64,000 nt of DNA, from positions 1-64,000 of the forward strand of contig DASVQY010000064.1 in NCBI GenBank assembly GCA_036388895.1. Direction: 5' to 3'. This document shows positions 51,546 through 60,158 of the stretch, piece after piece. The stretch's first letter is position 1. Each line of letters opens with the position of its first letter. The notes beneath the pieces were generated by a model. That model saw only the letters and a program-made list of their open reading frames with translations, ran no database searches and had not been told where the DNA came from. Position numbers and translations under genes: made by a program. The DNA comes from SXVE01 sp036388895. GTDB taxonomy: Bacteria > Acidobacteriota > Blastocatellia > Pyrinomonadales > Pyrinomonadaceae.

Positions 51546-51830
51546 CTATGCCGCTTTCGGTTCTAATTCCGTCGCGCCTTCGGCGTAAACGCTGATAAAT
51601 TTGCCTTTTTGTCCTTTATTTTCAAATTTCACGAAACCTTCGATCAAAGCAAAAAGCGTGTCGTCTTTGCCTTTCCCGACGTTTTTGCCCGGTTTCCATT
51701 TCGTGCCGCGTTGACGCGCCAGAATGTTTCCGCCTAGGACGTGTTCGCCGCCGAATTTTTTGAGTCCTAACCGCTGCGCCGCCGAATCGCGCCCGTTTCG
51801 TGATGAACCTACACCTTTCTTATGAGCCAT
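51546..51830 (-). CDS. rpmA: 50S ribosomal protein L27
   Basis: 94 aa. Begins AHKKGVGSSRNGRDSAAQRLG after Met, the universal L27 start without a cleaved N-terminal extension; GGNILARQRGTKWKPGKNVG follows. Near the peptidyl-transferase centre. Its ATG is preceded directly by a heptad array and no Shine-Dalgarno. Confidence 0.98.
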   Translation of the reverse strand: MAHKKGVGSSRNGRDSAAQRLGLKKFGGEHVLGGNILARQRGTKWKPGKNVGKGKDDTLFALIEGFVKFENKGQKGKFISVYAEGATELEPKAA

Positions 51831-51831
51831 A

Positions 51832-51904
51832 TTTAGATTTTGGATTTTGGATTTTGGATTTTGGATTTAGAGAAACTCAAACCAAAGACCAAAGACCAAA
51901 GACC
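51832..51904 (-). repeat. Two heptad arrays between rplU and rpmA
   Basis: First array 51832-51869: TTTAGAT then four TTTTGGA units. Second array 51880-51904: three CCAAAGA units plus a remainder. They fill most of the 86-bp gap between the rplU stop and the rpmA ATG. The two arrays have different units but the same 7-bp period. Confidence 0.88.
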
Positions 51905-51916
51905 TCTTTCCTCCAA

Positions 51917-52207
51917 TTAAATCGTATCAATTCTAATTTCCGTGTAACCTTGACGGTGACCTTGTCTGCGTTTGTATTGTTTGCGGCGTTTTCTTTTGAA
52001 AACGATGATTTTTTCGCCGCGTCCGTGCCCGATGACGGTCGCATTGATGGTCGCTCCGCCGATCTTGGCATTCGCTCCTTCGCCCGAAACCAAAGTTTCG
52101 ATTTCAACCGTTTCGCCTTCTTTTTTGTCAATTGACGGCACGCGTAAGGTTTGTCCTTCCGAAACCGCAAATTGTTTTCCGCCTGTTCTGATAATTGCGT
52201 AACTCAT
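51917..52207 (-). CDS. rplU: 50S ribosomal protein L21
   Basis: 96 aa. YAIIRTGGKQFAVSEG start and the C-terminal IIVFKRKRRKQYKRRQGHRQ block are diagnostic. Binds 23S rRNA. First gene of the L21-L27 unit; slightly shorter than E. coli L21 (103 aa). Confidence 0.98.
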   Translation of the reverse strand: MSYAIIRTGGKQFAVSEGQTLRVPSIDKKEGETVEIETLVSGEGANAKIGGATINATVIGHGRGEKIIVFKRKRRKQYKRRQGHRQGYTEIRIDTI

Positions 52208-52329
52208 TTTTGTTATTCACTCCTTCGCGCACGGCGATAATTTCGCTCATTAGCCGAAAAGATGAAATTATACTTAATTGATTTTGAAAAATCAATTTCG
52301 GTCGGCAGGTTTTTGAAAAGGCGGCGGAT

Positions 52330-52902
52330 TTAGGCGATTTCCGGGTTTACGACAACGCCGATAAACGGCAGATTTCGATAACGATTCGCCGCATCGAGTC
52401 CGTAGCCGACGACGAATTTGTTCGGTATTTGAAAGCCGCAGTAATCAATTTTCAAGTCTTTTTTTATGCGCGGTTCGGGTTTGTCTAAAAGCGTGGCGAT
52501 TTTCAAAGAATTCGCGCCGCGCGAGCCTAAAATCTCCATCAAGCGGAACAGCGTTAATCCGGTATCAATAATATCTTCGCAAATAATCACGTCTTTTCCG
52601 CGAATCGGATTGGTCAAATCCTTTAATATTTCAACATCGCCGGTCGAAACGGTTCCGTCTTTATAGCTCGAAACCGACATAAAATCTATCGTTAAATTCA
52701 AATCAATATTGCGAATCAAATCAGACAGAAAAATAACCGAGCCTTTTAGAACCCCGACGACGACTAAATCTTTTCCGGCATAATCGCGCGTAATTTCGGC
52801 GCCGAGTTCCGCGACGCGGCTGTTTATTTGTTCCGCTGTATATAAAACTTCCAAGTTCGGATTTGTAAATTCGGTTGTTCTTTGAATTGTTGTCGCTGAC
52901 AC
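52330..52902 (-). CDS. hpt: Hypoxanthine phosphoribosyltransferase
   Basis: 190 aa from a GTG at 52902, which has AGGAG 7 nt upstream; a longer frame to 52983 starts with TTG and adds non-conserved sequence, so it is rejected. Type I PRT fold: VVGVLKGSVIFLSDL, the DFMSVSSYKDG segment and the PRPP loop VIICEDIIDTGLTL. Salvages hypoxanthine and guanine. Confidence 0.93.
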   Translation of the reverse strand: MSATTIQRTTEFTNPNLEVLYTAEQINSRVAELGAEITRDYAGKDLVVVGVLKGSVIFLSDLIRNIDLNLTIDFMSVSSYKDGTVSTGDVEILKDLTNPIRGKDVIICEDIIDTGLTLFRLMEILGSRGANSLKIATLLDKPEPRIKKDLKIDYCGFQIPNKFVVGYGLDAANRYRNLPFIGVVVNPEIA

Positions 52903-53067
52903 TATTTTCTCCTGTTCGTTAAAAAAGCTTACTGCAATCTCAAGTTTCAAAAAAAGAAATTCGACTCGCGGGTTTTTGCTCAAACAAAAACATTTTCTTG
53001 CATAAGTTTGCCCGGTTGTGACTTATCAACATATTATTGAAAGAGTTTAATTTAATCAATCAAATCT

Positions 53068-53853
53068 ATGGCTGAAGATAAAGAAACTCGCGAACGCGTC
53101 CGTGAACTGGTCAAACAGATTTTGGCGAATGTTCCGGTCGAAGGCGAAGAAAATAAAGAACCGGCGCCAGTTTACCCGAAACGCGTGGTTGTTAATTCGC
53201 TGCAAGATAAAATTGAAAAGGAATACGACCGCGACGAATCGGCGAAAAGCTTGATTACCGAAGATGATTTACGCGGGTTGGAAGCGGGCGCGAAAGTTCG
53301 CATTTCTGAAAACGCAAAGTTAACGCCGCTCGCTCAGGATATTATCAGAGAAAAGCAAATCGAAATCGTTCGCAAACAATCGCGGCGCGGTTCTTTAAAG
53401 GTTCAATCAATTGCGGTCGGCGCCGATCACGGCGGTTTTCAGTTCAAAGAGCAGTTAAAAGATTTTTTAACTGAATTGGGTTTGCAGGTTCGTGATTTCG
53501 GCACGAACTCGACAGACGCGGTTGATTATCCTGATTTCGCGCACGCGGTTGCCAGAGCGGTTTCGGATAAAACGGTTGACGCCGGAATTATCATTGACGG
53601 CGCGGGAATCGGCAGCGCGATGACGGCAAATAAAGTTCCGGGCGTTCGTGCGGCGGCTTGTTATAACGCTGCTTTGGCAAAAAATTCGCGCGAGCATAAC
53701 GGCGCAAATGTGCTCACATTAGGAAGCGGGCAAAACAATTTCAAGGAAATAAAAGAAATCGTCGAAGCGTGGCTTTCGGTTGATTTGACCGAAGAACGTC
53801 ACAAAAAACGCGTCGGCAAGATTGATGCGATACAAAAGCAGTATTCAAAATAG
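53068..53853 (+). CDS. RpiB/LacA-like isomerase with N-terminal microcompartment-type extension
   Basis: 261 aa. The RpiB fold starts near residue 113 (SIAVGADHGGFQFKEQL) and includes GIGSAMTANKVPGVRAA and SREHNGANVLTLG. The usual catalytic Cys of CGTGIG is Asp (IIDGAGIG), as in a divergent branch. Residues 1-110 are extra: an amphipathic helix ERVRELVKQILANV, a Pro/Glu linker, and SLITEDDLRGLEAGAKVRI...LTPLAQDIIREK, a domain seen in microcompartment-associated enzymes. Normal RpiB is about 150 aa. Lies 42 bp before deoC, so operonic. Ribose-5-phosphate or a related sugar phosphate is the likely substrate. Confidence 0.85.
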   Translation: MAEDKETRERVRELVKQILANVPVEGEENKEPAPVYPKRVVVNSLQDKIEKEYDRDESAKSLITEDDLRGLEAGAKVRISENAKLTPLAQDIIREKQIEIVRKQSRRGSLKVQSIAVGADHGGFQFKEQLKDFLTELGLQVRDFGTNSTDAVDYPDFAHAVARAVSDKTVDAGIIIDGAGIGSAMTANKVPGVRAAACYNAALAKNSREHNGANVLTLGSGQNNFKEIKEIVEAWLSVDLTEERHKKRVGKIDAIQKQYSK

Positions 53854-53895
53854 AATTTTGACGATTTTACGATTTTGACATTAAACTACCGATTT

Positions 53896-54756
53896 ATGAA
53901 CAACGGCAATTACGAAAAACTTGTCGAGCAAATAACCGATTTGGTTTTGGCGAAAATTGACGGCGGCGCAAACGATTATTGCCCGTCATTTTGCCGCGCA
54001 GACGTTGAAAGAATTGTTGACGCGGGCGCGTCGCGTATCGGAATCGTTCTCGGCGAAACCGCGACCGCGCACGATTGGGCTTCGCTGATTGACCATACGC
54101 TTTTGAAACCCGAGGCGGCGGAATCCGACATCAAAAAACTTTGCAACGAAGCGATTCAGTTCGGCTTTGCGTCGGTTTGCGTCAATCCTTCGTGGGTGAA
54201 AAAAGCGGCGGAATTTCTGCGCGGCTCAAGCGTACCGGTCTGCACGGTTATCGGGTTTCCGCTGGGCGCGACTTTGCCGGACGTGAAAGCATACGAAGCG
54301 CGGCGCGCGATTTTTAACGGCGCGAGGGAAGTAGATATGGTGATTAATATCGGCGCGTTGAAATCCGGCGACGACTGCGCGGTCGAAGATGATATTCGAG
54401 CCGTTCGCGAAGCAGCACACGAGAACGGCGTGCTTTTGAAGGTAATCATCGAAACGGCACTTTTAACTGACGAGGAAAAAGTTCGCGCCTGTTTAGCATC
54501 GAAAAATGCCGGCGCCGATTTCGTCAAAACATCCACGGGATTTGCCAAAGGCGGCGCGACTGCCGACGACGTTAGCCTGATGCGCCGAACTGTCGGTTCG
54601 TCTCTAGGCGTAAAAGCGTCGGGCGGAGTAAAGGGAATCGAGGATGCCAGAGCGATGTTTGAAGCCGGCGCAACCCGAATTGGCGCGTCAGTCGGTGTAA
54701 AAATCGCGCAGGAAGCCGGCGGTGTAAAATCGAGTATCGTCGCCGGAGCGTATTAA
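53896..54756 (+). CDS. deoC: Deoxyribose-phosphate aldolase with N-terminal extension
   Basis: 286 aa. Class I aldolase barrel from about residue 60 (LIDHTLLKPEA start) with the Schiff-base Lys in GADFVKTSTGF, and LLKVIIETALL; cleaves deoxyribose 5-phosphate to glyceraldehyde 3-phosphate and acetaldehyde. The first 55 residues are extra: YEKLVEQITDLVLAKIDG is an amphipathic helix like those used as encapsulation peptides, then a Cys-containing stretch. The ATG at 53896 is preferred to an upstream TTG. Pairs with the RpiB-like gene. Confidence 0.92.
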   Translation: MNNGNYEKLVEQITDLVLAKIDGGANDYCPSFCRADVERIVDAGASRIGIVLGETATAHDWASLIDHTLLKPEAAESDIKKLCNEAIQFGFASVCVNPSWVKKAAEFLRGSSVPVCTVIGFPLGATLPDVKAYEARRAIFNGAREVDMVINIGALKSGDDCAVEDDIRAVREAAHENGVLLKVIIETALLTDEEKVRACLASKNAGADFVKTSTGFAKGGATADDVSLMRRTVGSSLGVKASGGVKGIEDARAMFEAGATRIGASVGVKIAQEAGGVKSSIVAGAY

Positions 54757-54781
54757 GAATTTCAGAGTTTATTTCAAAACT

Positions 54782-55903
54782 TTAATTTACCTTAAAATTA
54801 TAATTGATAAAACCCGTCGCTTTGACAGCTTGATTGCCGACGAATGCAGGCTTAAATCTTGATTTGAGTGCAGCTGCTTCGCTCGCCGGACGCAGTGAAA
54901 GATGCCCGGAAATCGCTTTAACGGATATTACTTTTCCGTCTTCATCGAGAGTTATTTGAACCGTTACCAATCCCTGTAAGTTTCTCTGCCGATCTATAGT
55001 CGTATATTCGGGAATTGCCAGATAAACGGCGAGATTATTTAATGCGCCGACGTTGAGTATTTGCTTTGCGGCGGATGTTTCAGAAGCGTTTATCGAAGCT
55101 TTATCAGGTTCATTTGCCGGTTTTTTAGAAATCTCGGCTTGTAAACGCTCCATATTAGCCTTTGCCGGTTCATTGTTCGCGTCGAGTTCAAACGCTTTCT
55201 GATAATCGCTCAGAGCCTTTTCGACGCTGCCCATCTTTTCGTGTAAATCTCCGCGATTAAAATACGTCATTGATTCTTTCGGATTAAGCTCAATCGCTTT
55301 ATCGAAATCCGCAACGGCAAGATCATAGTTTTTCTGATTGATAAGAGCCAGTCCGCGATTTAAAAAAGTTTGTGGATCCTTTGCGTTCAACTCGATGGCT
55401 TTACTGTATTCAACGACGGCTAAATCAAACTGCTTGGCGGAAAGATGCGCGGCGGCTCGCTTTTGATAAAAAGCAAAATCAAGAACAGGCGGTGTCGGCG
55501 AAGGAGAAGGCATTGCGGCGGGCGTCGGGACAGGCGACGGAACGGGCGTTTGAGAAGGCGTCGGAGCGGCGACTGAAATTGCTGTAATTCTCGGGCTTTT
55601 TTGCCGGGCTGCCTCGATTAGTTCCGCGCTTGCGCCTGTGCCGGCGAGCTCTTTTTCAATCTCGGGCGTCAGCGAAAATGTTATTCCTCGTTTTTTGATT
55701 GCTTCCGCTAAGATCGTGTTTCTTTCCGCGAGAGTCGCTTTCTTTGAGCGCAGCCCGATTAGAATATCGGCTAAACTGAGCTGCATTTGTCTCGGCTGAG
55801 CTGTTTGCCCGATTATCGCAGACGAAAATATAAAAGACATAAACAGTAAAAGTGCGCAAACGAACGCAGGTTTTTTGATTGTTTGACCGAATATGACTTT
55901 CAT
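54782..55903 (-). CDS. Secreted TPR protein with TonB C-terminal domain
   Basis: 373 aa. Signal peptide (about 1-33), a helical region, a Pro-rich linker (PTPSQTPVPSPVPTP), three TPR units (about 140-245; FDLAVVEYSKAIELN form) and a TonB-C-like domain (about 285-370; GLVTVQITLDEDGKVISV). No N-terminal anchor remains if the signal is cleaved. Such Acidobacterial proteins are usually of unknown role; the TonB domain may bind an outer-membrane partner or be structural only. Confidence 0.85.
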   Translation of the reverse strand: MKVIFGQTIKKPAFVCALLLFMSFIFSSAIIGQTAQPRQMQLSLADILIGLRSKKATLAERNTILAEAIKKRGITFSLTPEIEKELAGTGASAELIEAARQKSPRITAISVAAPTPSQTPVPSPVPTPAAMPSPSPTPPVLDFAFYQKRAAAHLSAKQFDLAVVEYSKAIELNAKDPQTFLNRGLALINQKNYDLAVADFDKAIELNPKESMTYFNRGDLHEKMGSVEKALSDYQKAFELDANNEPAKANMERLQAEISKKPANEPDKASINASETSAAKQILNVGALNNLAVYLAIPEYTTIDRQRNLQGLVTVQITLDEDGKVISVKAISGHLSLRPASEAAALKSRFKPAFVGNQAVKATGFINYNFKVN

Positions 55904-55992
55904 ATGTTTGTTCCTTGATGCGCGATGAATTTGTTTTCGTAAAATCTTTAGGCTTTCGAGTTTGCCGACGGAAGAGTTTGTATAGGAATTAT

Positions 55993-57783
55993 TTAATTGC
56001 CGCTGATCAAATCGTCAACGGTTACGGTTTTTTCTTTTTTCGGTTTTGGTTTCGGCTCCGGCGAAACGGGTTTGGTTTGCGGGGCAGCGGGTTTTTCGAT
56101 TCGCGGCGCAACCGGCGCAGGCGTAACTTTGTTTTTATAAGTAGTTTTAGCGATAGGTAATTTCGTAAAAACCGGTTCGGATGGTTCTGTTATAGTTTTT
56201 ACTTCCGGCGCAGGTTCGATTGGCGAGCTTGCGGTCGGTTCGGCGGTCGGCTCGATATTAGGTATCTGAGCCGCTTCGACAATCGGGTCGGTTGCGACTT
56301 TGTCTACCAGATTAGTTATCTGATTTTGCGTCATTTGATCGGGCAAAGCGTTTTCCAAAATCTGAAAATGCCATACTCCGTACGCCGCGCTGCCGAGCAG
56401 AATTATGATTAACGCGGCGACCGAAATTTGTTTCCAAACTTTATTGTTTCTTTTCGGCTGCACGAATAAATCTTTGTGCGTTTCAACCGGAATTTCGGCT
56501 TTGACGCTTGGTTTATCTAGATTTATCGCCTTTTTTTCTTCGCTAGATTTGTCATCTGCTTTTTGCGCGGGCGCTTGTGTGTTTGCCGGAACTTCGATTT
56601 TTACTGTCTCTTTCTTTTGTTTCTCTGCGAGCAGTTTTTCGGCTTCTTCAGCGCGCTTTTCGGCTCTCAGCCTGCGAAGTTCCGATTCGCGCAGTTGTTG
56701 TTTAATCAATTCGGTTTGCCGCTTTTGTTCCGCCTCGATTTTTAATCTTTCCTGTTCGAGATCGAGTTTTTCTTTTTCTACTAAATTTTCTTTTTCTTCT
56801 AAAACAGTTTCGGCGGGAAATTCCAGAATGACTTCTTCGTCTTTGTTCTTTTGTTCTTTCGCGTCGCGCTCTTTCAAACGAGCGACGGCGGTTCGGAAAA
56901 TCTGCCGCATTATAATCGCGGAATCAAAACGATTTTCGCGTTTGATCTCCATCGCCTTTATTAAAATATCGGAAACTTCCAACGGAACGCCGGAATTTAG
57001 TTTGTTGGCGGGCGCAAGAGGATCGGGTTTGCCTTCGAGAATCTCAATCGAGCGTTCGAGCGAGTCCACCGGCGGTTTTCCGGTCAGCAAATGGTAAAGA
57101 GTTGCGCCGACGGCGTAAATATCGCTTCGAACGTCGGCGGGCAGTTTCAAAATCATCTCCGATTTTTCGTCGTAACTTTTCGTGATGACTTTTTGCGATG
57201 CCGAATCGAGATTTTTGAAGATTTGTTCAAGCGGAAGATAATTTAAAGTTTTGGAGTCGAACGGTTGATTCTTCAACGTCGAGTTTTCCTTTATCTCGCC
57301 CTTTTTAGCGACCCCGAGAGCGAGAAGTTTGATTTTGCCGTCGGAAGTTAATTTTATATTTTGCGGATTAACATTGCGGTGAATTACCGAAGGGGATTGT
57401 TTGTGCAAATATGTGAGCGCGTCGAGAAGTTGTTCAGCCCATTCCAATATGTCGGAAAGCGAAAACTTTTCGTTTTTTTCGAGCAACTTTCCTAAATCAT
57501 CACCGCCGACCGATTCCATCACTAAATAATTTCGGTCTATTCCAGAAAAATAATCGTAAACCTGCAAAAGCGATTCGTGTTTAATCTCGGTTAAAATTTT
57601 TGCGTTATTCGCAAATGCGAGTTTGAGTTCTTCCTGCTGCGAAGCGGTAACGACTTTTTTTAGTTTGACCGGAATTTCTTTCAGCACGCCGTTTCTCGAC
57701 AGAACATTGTCGTAAACCTCGTAAAGCGCGCCTCCGGCGTTCTTTTCAATGCAATTGATAATACGGTATCTTTCCTGTTTCAA
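55993..57783 (-). CDS. Transmembrane serine/threonine pseudokinase
   Basis: 596 aa from a TTG at 57783 with GGAGG 10 nt upstream; an ATG at 57879 lies inside a TATAAT-like box and is unlikely. Residues about 4-300 have a PknB-like fold, but the HRD motif is HRN (Asn137), its Lys is also lost (NVNPQN), and the DFG motif is replaced by LALG (Ala at the Asp site). The VAIK Lys35 remains. A coiled-coil Glu/Lys-rich stretch (about 315-405), one transmembrane helix (about 455-475) and a Pro-rich periplasmic tail follow. Likely a signalling scaffold, not a phosphotransferase. Confidence 0.88.
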   Translation of the reverse strand: MKQERYRIINCIEKNAGGALYEVYDNVLSRNGVLKEIPVKLKKVVTASQQEELKLAFANNAKILTEIKHESLLQVYDYFSGIDRNYLVMESVGGDDLGKLLEKNEKFSLSDILEWAEQLLDALTYLHKQSPSVIHRNVNPQNIKLTSDGKIKLLALGVAKKGEIKENSTLKNQPFDSKTLNYLPLEQIFKNLDSASQKVITKSYDEKSEMILKLPADVRSDIYAVGATLYHLLTGKPPVDSLERSIEILEGKPDPLAPANKLNSGVPLEVSDILIKAMEIKRENRFDSAIIMRQIFRTAVARLKERDAKEQKNKDEEVILEFPAETVLEEKENLVEKEKLDLEQERLKIEAEQKRQTELIKQQLRESELRRLRAEKRAEEAEKLLAEKQKKETVKIEVPANTQAPAQKADDKSSEEKKAINLDKPSVKAEIPVETHKDLFVQPKRNNKVWKQISVAALIIILLGSAAYGVWHFQILENALPDQMTQNQITNLVDKVATDPIVEAAQIPNIEPTAEPTASSPIEPAPEVKTITEPSEPVFTKLPIAKTTYKNKVTPAPVAPRIEKPAAPQTKPVSPEPKPKPKKEKTVTVDDLISGN

Positions 57784-58135
57784 ACCTTGATTGCCTCCGG
57801 GATATTTTTGTGTTTTTTTGAAGCGAGTGGAGTGTGTTTTCTCGTGCGGCGACAAACATGAGGCGTCTGTCGAATACATTATACCGATTTGAATGAAAAA
57901 ATAAAAGTGCTTTGTTGTTTTTCTTTAAACAATTTTTATCAAGCGACGAACGCTTAATATTTGCAAAATGAATCGAATGGAAAAGGTGTAAGGGCGAGTG
58001 CGCGGTCATTAGGGGGAGAAGTGTAAAAATGTAAAAAGTTTTTCACGTTTCGGCGCAATATCAGCAACATTGCGTTAAAATATTACGCCGAACGAATCGG
58101 TAATCGAAACTAACAATTGATGTTAAAAGTTAAAA

Positions 58136-59998
58136 TTAAAAACCGAAATTAATAATCATTCCGCCGCCGGCTCCTTCGTTTGATTCGCCTTTTTTGTCAT
58201 CTTTGAAAAAGCCCTGCGCGACGAAAAGTTTGACGATTGTCCGGGCGTCGCTGCGCTGAAATTTATCGGCAAATAAGCTCATTCGGTTCAAGTCGGCTTT
58301 TCCGAGCAATTGGATTTGATTGATATAACGAAACAAAAGTATTCCGTCTGACGGGTAGCCGCCCGTTTTCATCAACAACTCGCCTTTTTTGAACGAGCGG
58401 TTGCGTTTGTTATATTTGCTCAAAATAGCCGAAGCCTGCACGAAATCATTGATTTGATCAACAATCGGCTCGAAAATGCGAAACGCCTCGTCCGGGTTTA
58501 CGACGGCATAGCCTTTAACGATTTCCATTAAATCGCCTAATTCGTCCTCGTCTTCGGGAAATTCGTTTGTCAGCGCTTTTGCATCCTTCATCAAATTCGC
58601 CGCTGTTTCCAAATCCTTTTCTCCGCCTTTTTTATGAAAATCCGTCGCCAGCGCAACGAGCCTTTGAATCTGCGTTCTCTTTTTCGTCAAATTCCCGATC
58701 TGTTTTTTCGCTTCGTCGAGTTTTCCTTCACGCACAGAACGGGTAATTTTCATTGTTTCATATTGATCGGCGGCTCGTTCTCGCGCTTTTTCGTCGGGAA
58801 TTTGTTCGATCAATTTTTTCGCTCGCGCTTCGTCTTCGATTTGCGCGATTTTGCTGCTCAGAGCCATATACGCCGAAGTTTTTTCCATTTCGTTTAATTT
58901 CGGCAGCTCGCCGATGATTTCTTCGGGCGTCGAAGTCGGATTCCAGAGTTTTTGCTGTTGCTGCAAACGTTTTAGTTCAGGCGGCAGATTTTTCGTCGCT
59001 TCGGTTTGTTTTTGTTTGAGAAGCTGTGCTTTTTCCGGCACGAGTTTTTCCAGGCTCGGCATAACCTGCGTCATTGCCATCGTTATTTCCAGCGATTTTC
59101 CGGGCTGCATAAACGTATTGACCAGCTTTCCCGCAAGATCTGCCTGTTGCGCTTCGCTGAACTTAAATTGTTTGTCTTTAGAGCTTTTCGCCGCGTTCGG
59201 ATTAGTCGCGTATTGCAGAAGCTGAACCGCTGCGTTCAAATCTTCGCGTTTTCTGGTCAGGTCGGTTTCGACTATTTTTTTAACCACTTCGTCGCCCAAA
59301 TCCGCCGCTTTTTTTTCGTCCTTTTGATTAATTTTCTGTAGCATCGGCAGAACGTTCCACGAAATTCCTTTCGCCAGACTTTCTTTTATCAATTTAATCG
59401 CTTTATCCGGGTTTTGCTCGGCGGCGAGTACGGCGAACCGCTGTTCGAGCGCGATTTCCTGCCGCACTCGAATTTGTTCTGGATTGAAGTTCATAAAGCT
59501 GCCGTCTTGTTTGGCGTTCGGCTGTGCCGCCTTTGCAAGCTCGGCGGCGAGCTTCGCGGAACGCGTCTGAACTAACATTTCGAGCGCTAGATCCGCATCG
59601 CGTTTGGCGATTATCGGCAGAATTTCGTTGCGTATGTCGCTGAGATCAAAAACGGCGAAATATGGCTCGTCATCGGCTTTTTTCTCTCTTTCGGCTTCGG
59701 CGTTGGCGACGAGAATTTCGCCGCCCGCGTTGCGGAAAAGATCGCGCGCCCGTTTTTCATCGAATTTCCATATTAAATCGCCGACGAGTGCGTAAACGAT
59801 TGCGCGATTTTGCGGCAATTTCAGCGTCGGCGCCTCGCCGAGCGTTTGATTCAGCATTTCCAGAACTCGTTTTTCAAGTTCTTTCTGAGCTTTTTCCTTT
59901 TCGGTTTGTGATTCGGTGGGAGAAGCGGTTTGAGCGTGCGAAAAAGCGTGTGAAAATACGAGTAAACACAACAAAAGCGCGAGATGCGAAAGTTTCAT
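58136..59998 (-). CDS. Secreted alpha-helical protein of unknown function
   Basis: 620 aa from the ATG at 59998, which has AAGGAG 7 nt upstream and opens a signal peptide (MKLSHLALLLCLLVFSHAFS). The body is almost entirely helical and charged (K/E/A-rich), without a domain I recognise; repeated short helices suggest TPR-like or HEAT-like solenoid packing (for example DEKARERAADQYETMK). Probably periplasmic. Its gene ends 353 bp upstream of the pseudokinase start in the same direction. Confidence 0.75.
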   Translation of the reverse strand: MKLSHLALLLCLLVFSHAFSHAQTASPTESQTEKEKAQKELEKRVLEMLNQTLGEAPTLKLPQNRAIVYALVGDLIWKFDEKRARDLFRNAGGEILVANAEAEREKKADDEPYFAVFDLSDIRNEILPIIAKRDADLALEMLVQTRSAKLAAELAKAAQPNAKQDGSFMNFNPEQIRVRQEIALEQRFAVLAAEQNPDKAIKLIKESLAKGISWNVLPMLQKINQKDEKKAADLGDEVVKKIVETDLTRKREDLNAAVQLLQYATNPNAAKSSKDKQFKFSEAQQADLAGKLVNTFMQPGKSLEITMAMTQVMPSLEKLVPEKAQLLKQKQTEATKNLPPELKRLQQQQKLWNPTSTPEEIIGELPKLNEMEKTSAYMALSSKIAQIEDEARAKKLIEQIPDEKARERAADQYETMKITRSVREGKLDEAKKQIGNLTKKRTQIQRLVALATDFHKKGGEKDLETAANLMKDAKALTNEFPEDEDELGDLMEIVKGYAVVNPDEAFRIFEPIVDQINDFVQASAILSKYNKRNRSFKKGELLMKTGGYPSDGILLFRYINQIQLLGKADLNRMSLFADKFQRSDARTIVKLFVAQGFFKDDKKGESNEGAGGGMIINFGF

Positions 59999-60158
59999 AG
60001 ACGTGCTCCTTGTTAGGTGAAAGTGGATTGACAACGGCATCATAGACCAAAACTGCATCTAATAAAAGGATTTTTAGGTTTTTACTGTAATTTTTGGTTA
60101 AAATTAACGAATAAAATTAGCGAAACCGTATTTAGCCTGAAAACGAATAACAAATTGT

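Noticed and set aside
52903..52983. 27-codon N-terminal extension of hpt from a TTG
   Set aside because: The GTG at 52902 has a well-placed AGGAG and begins at the usual family N-terminus.
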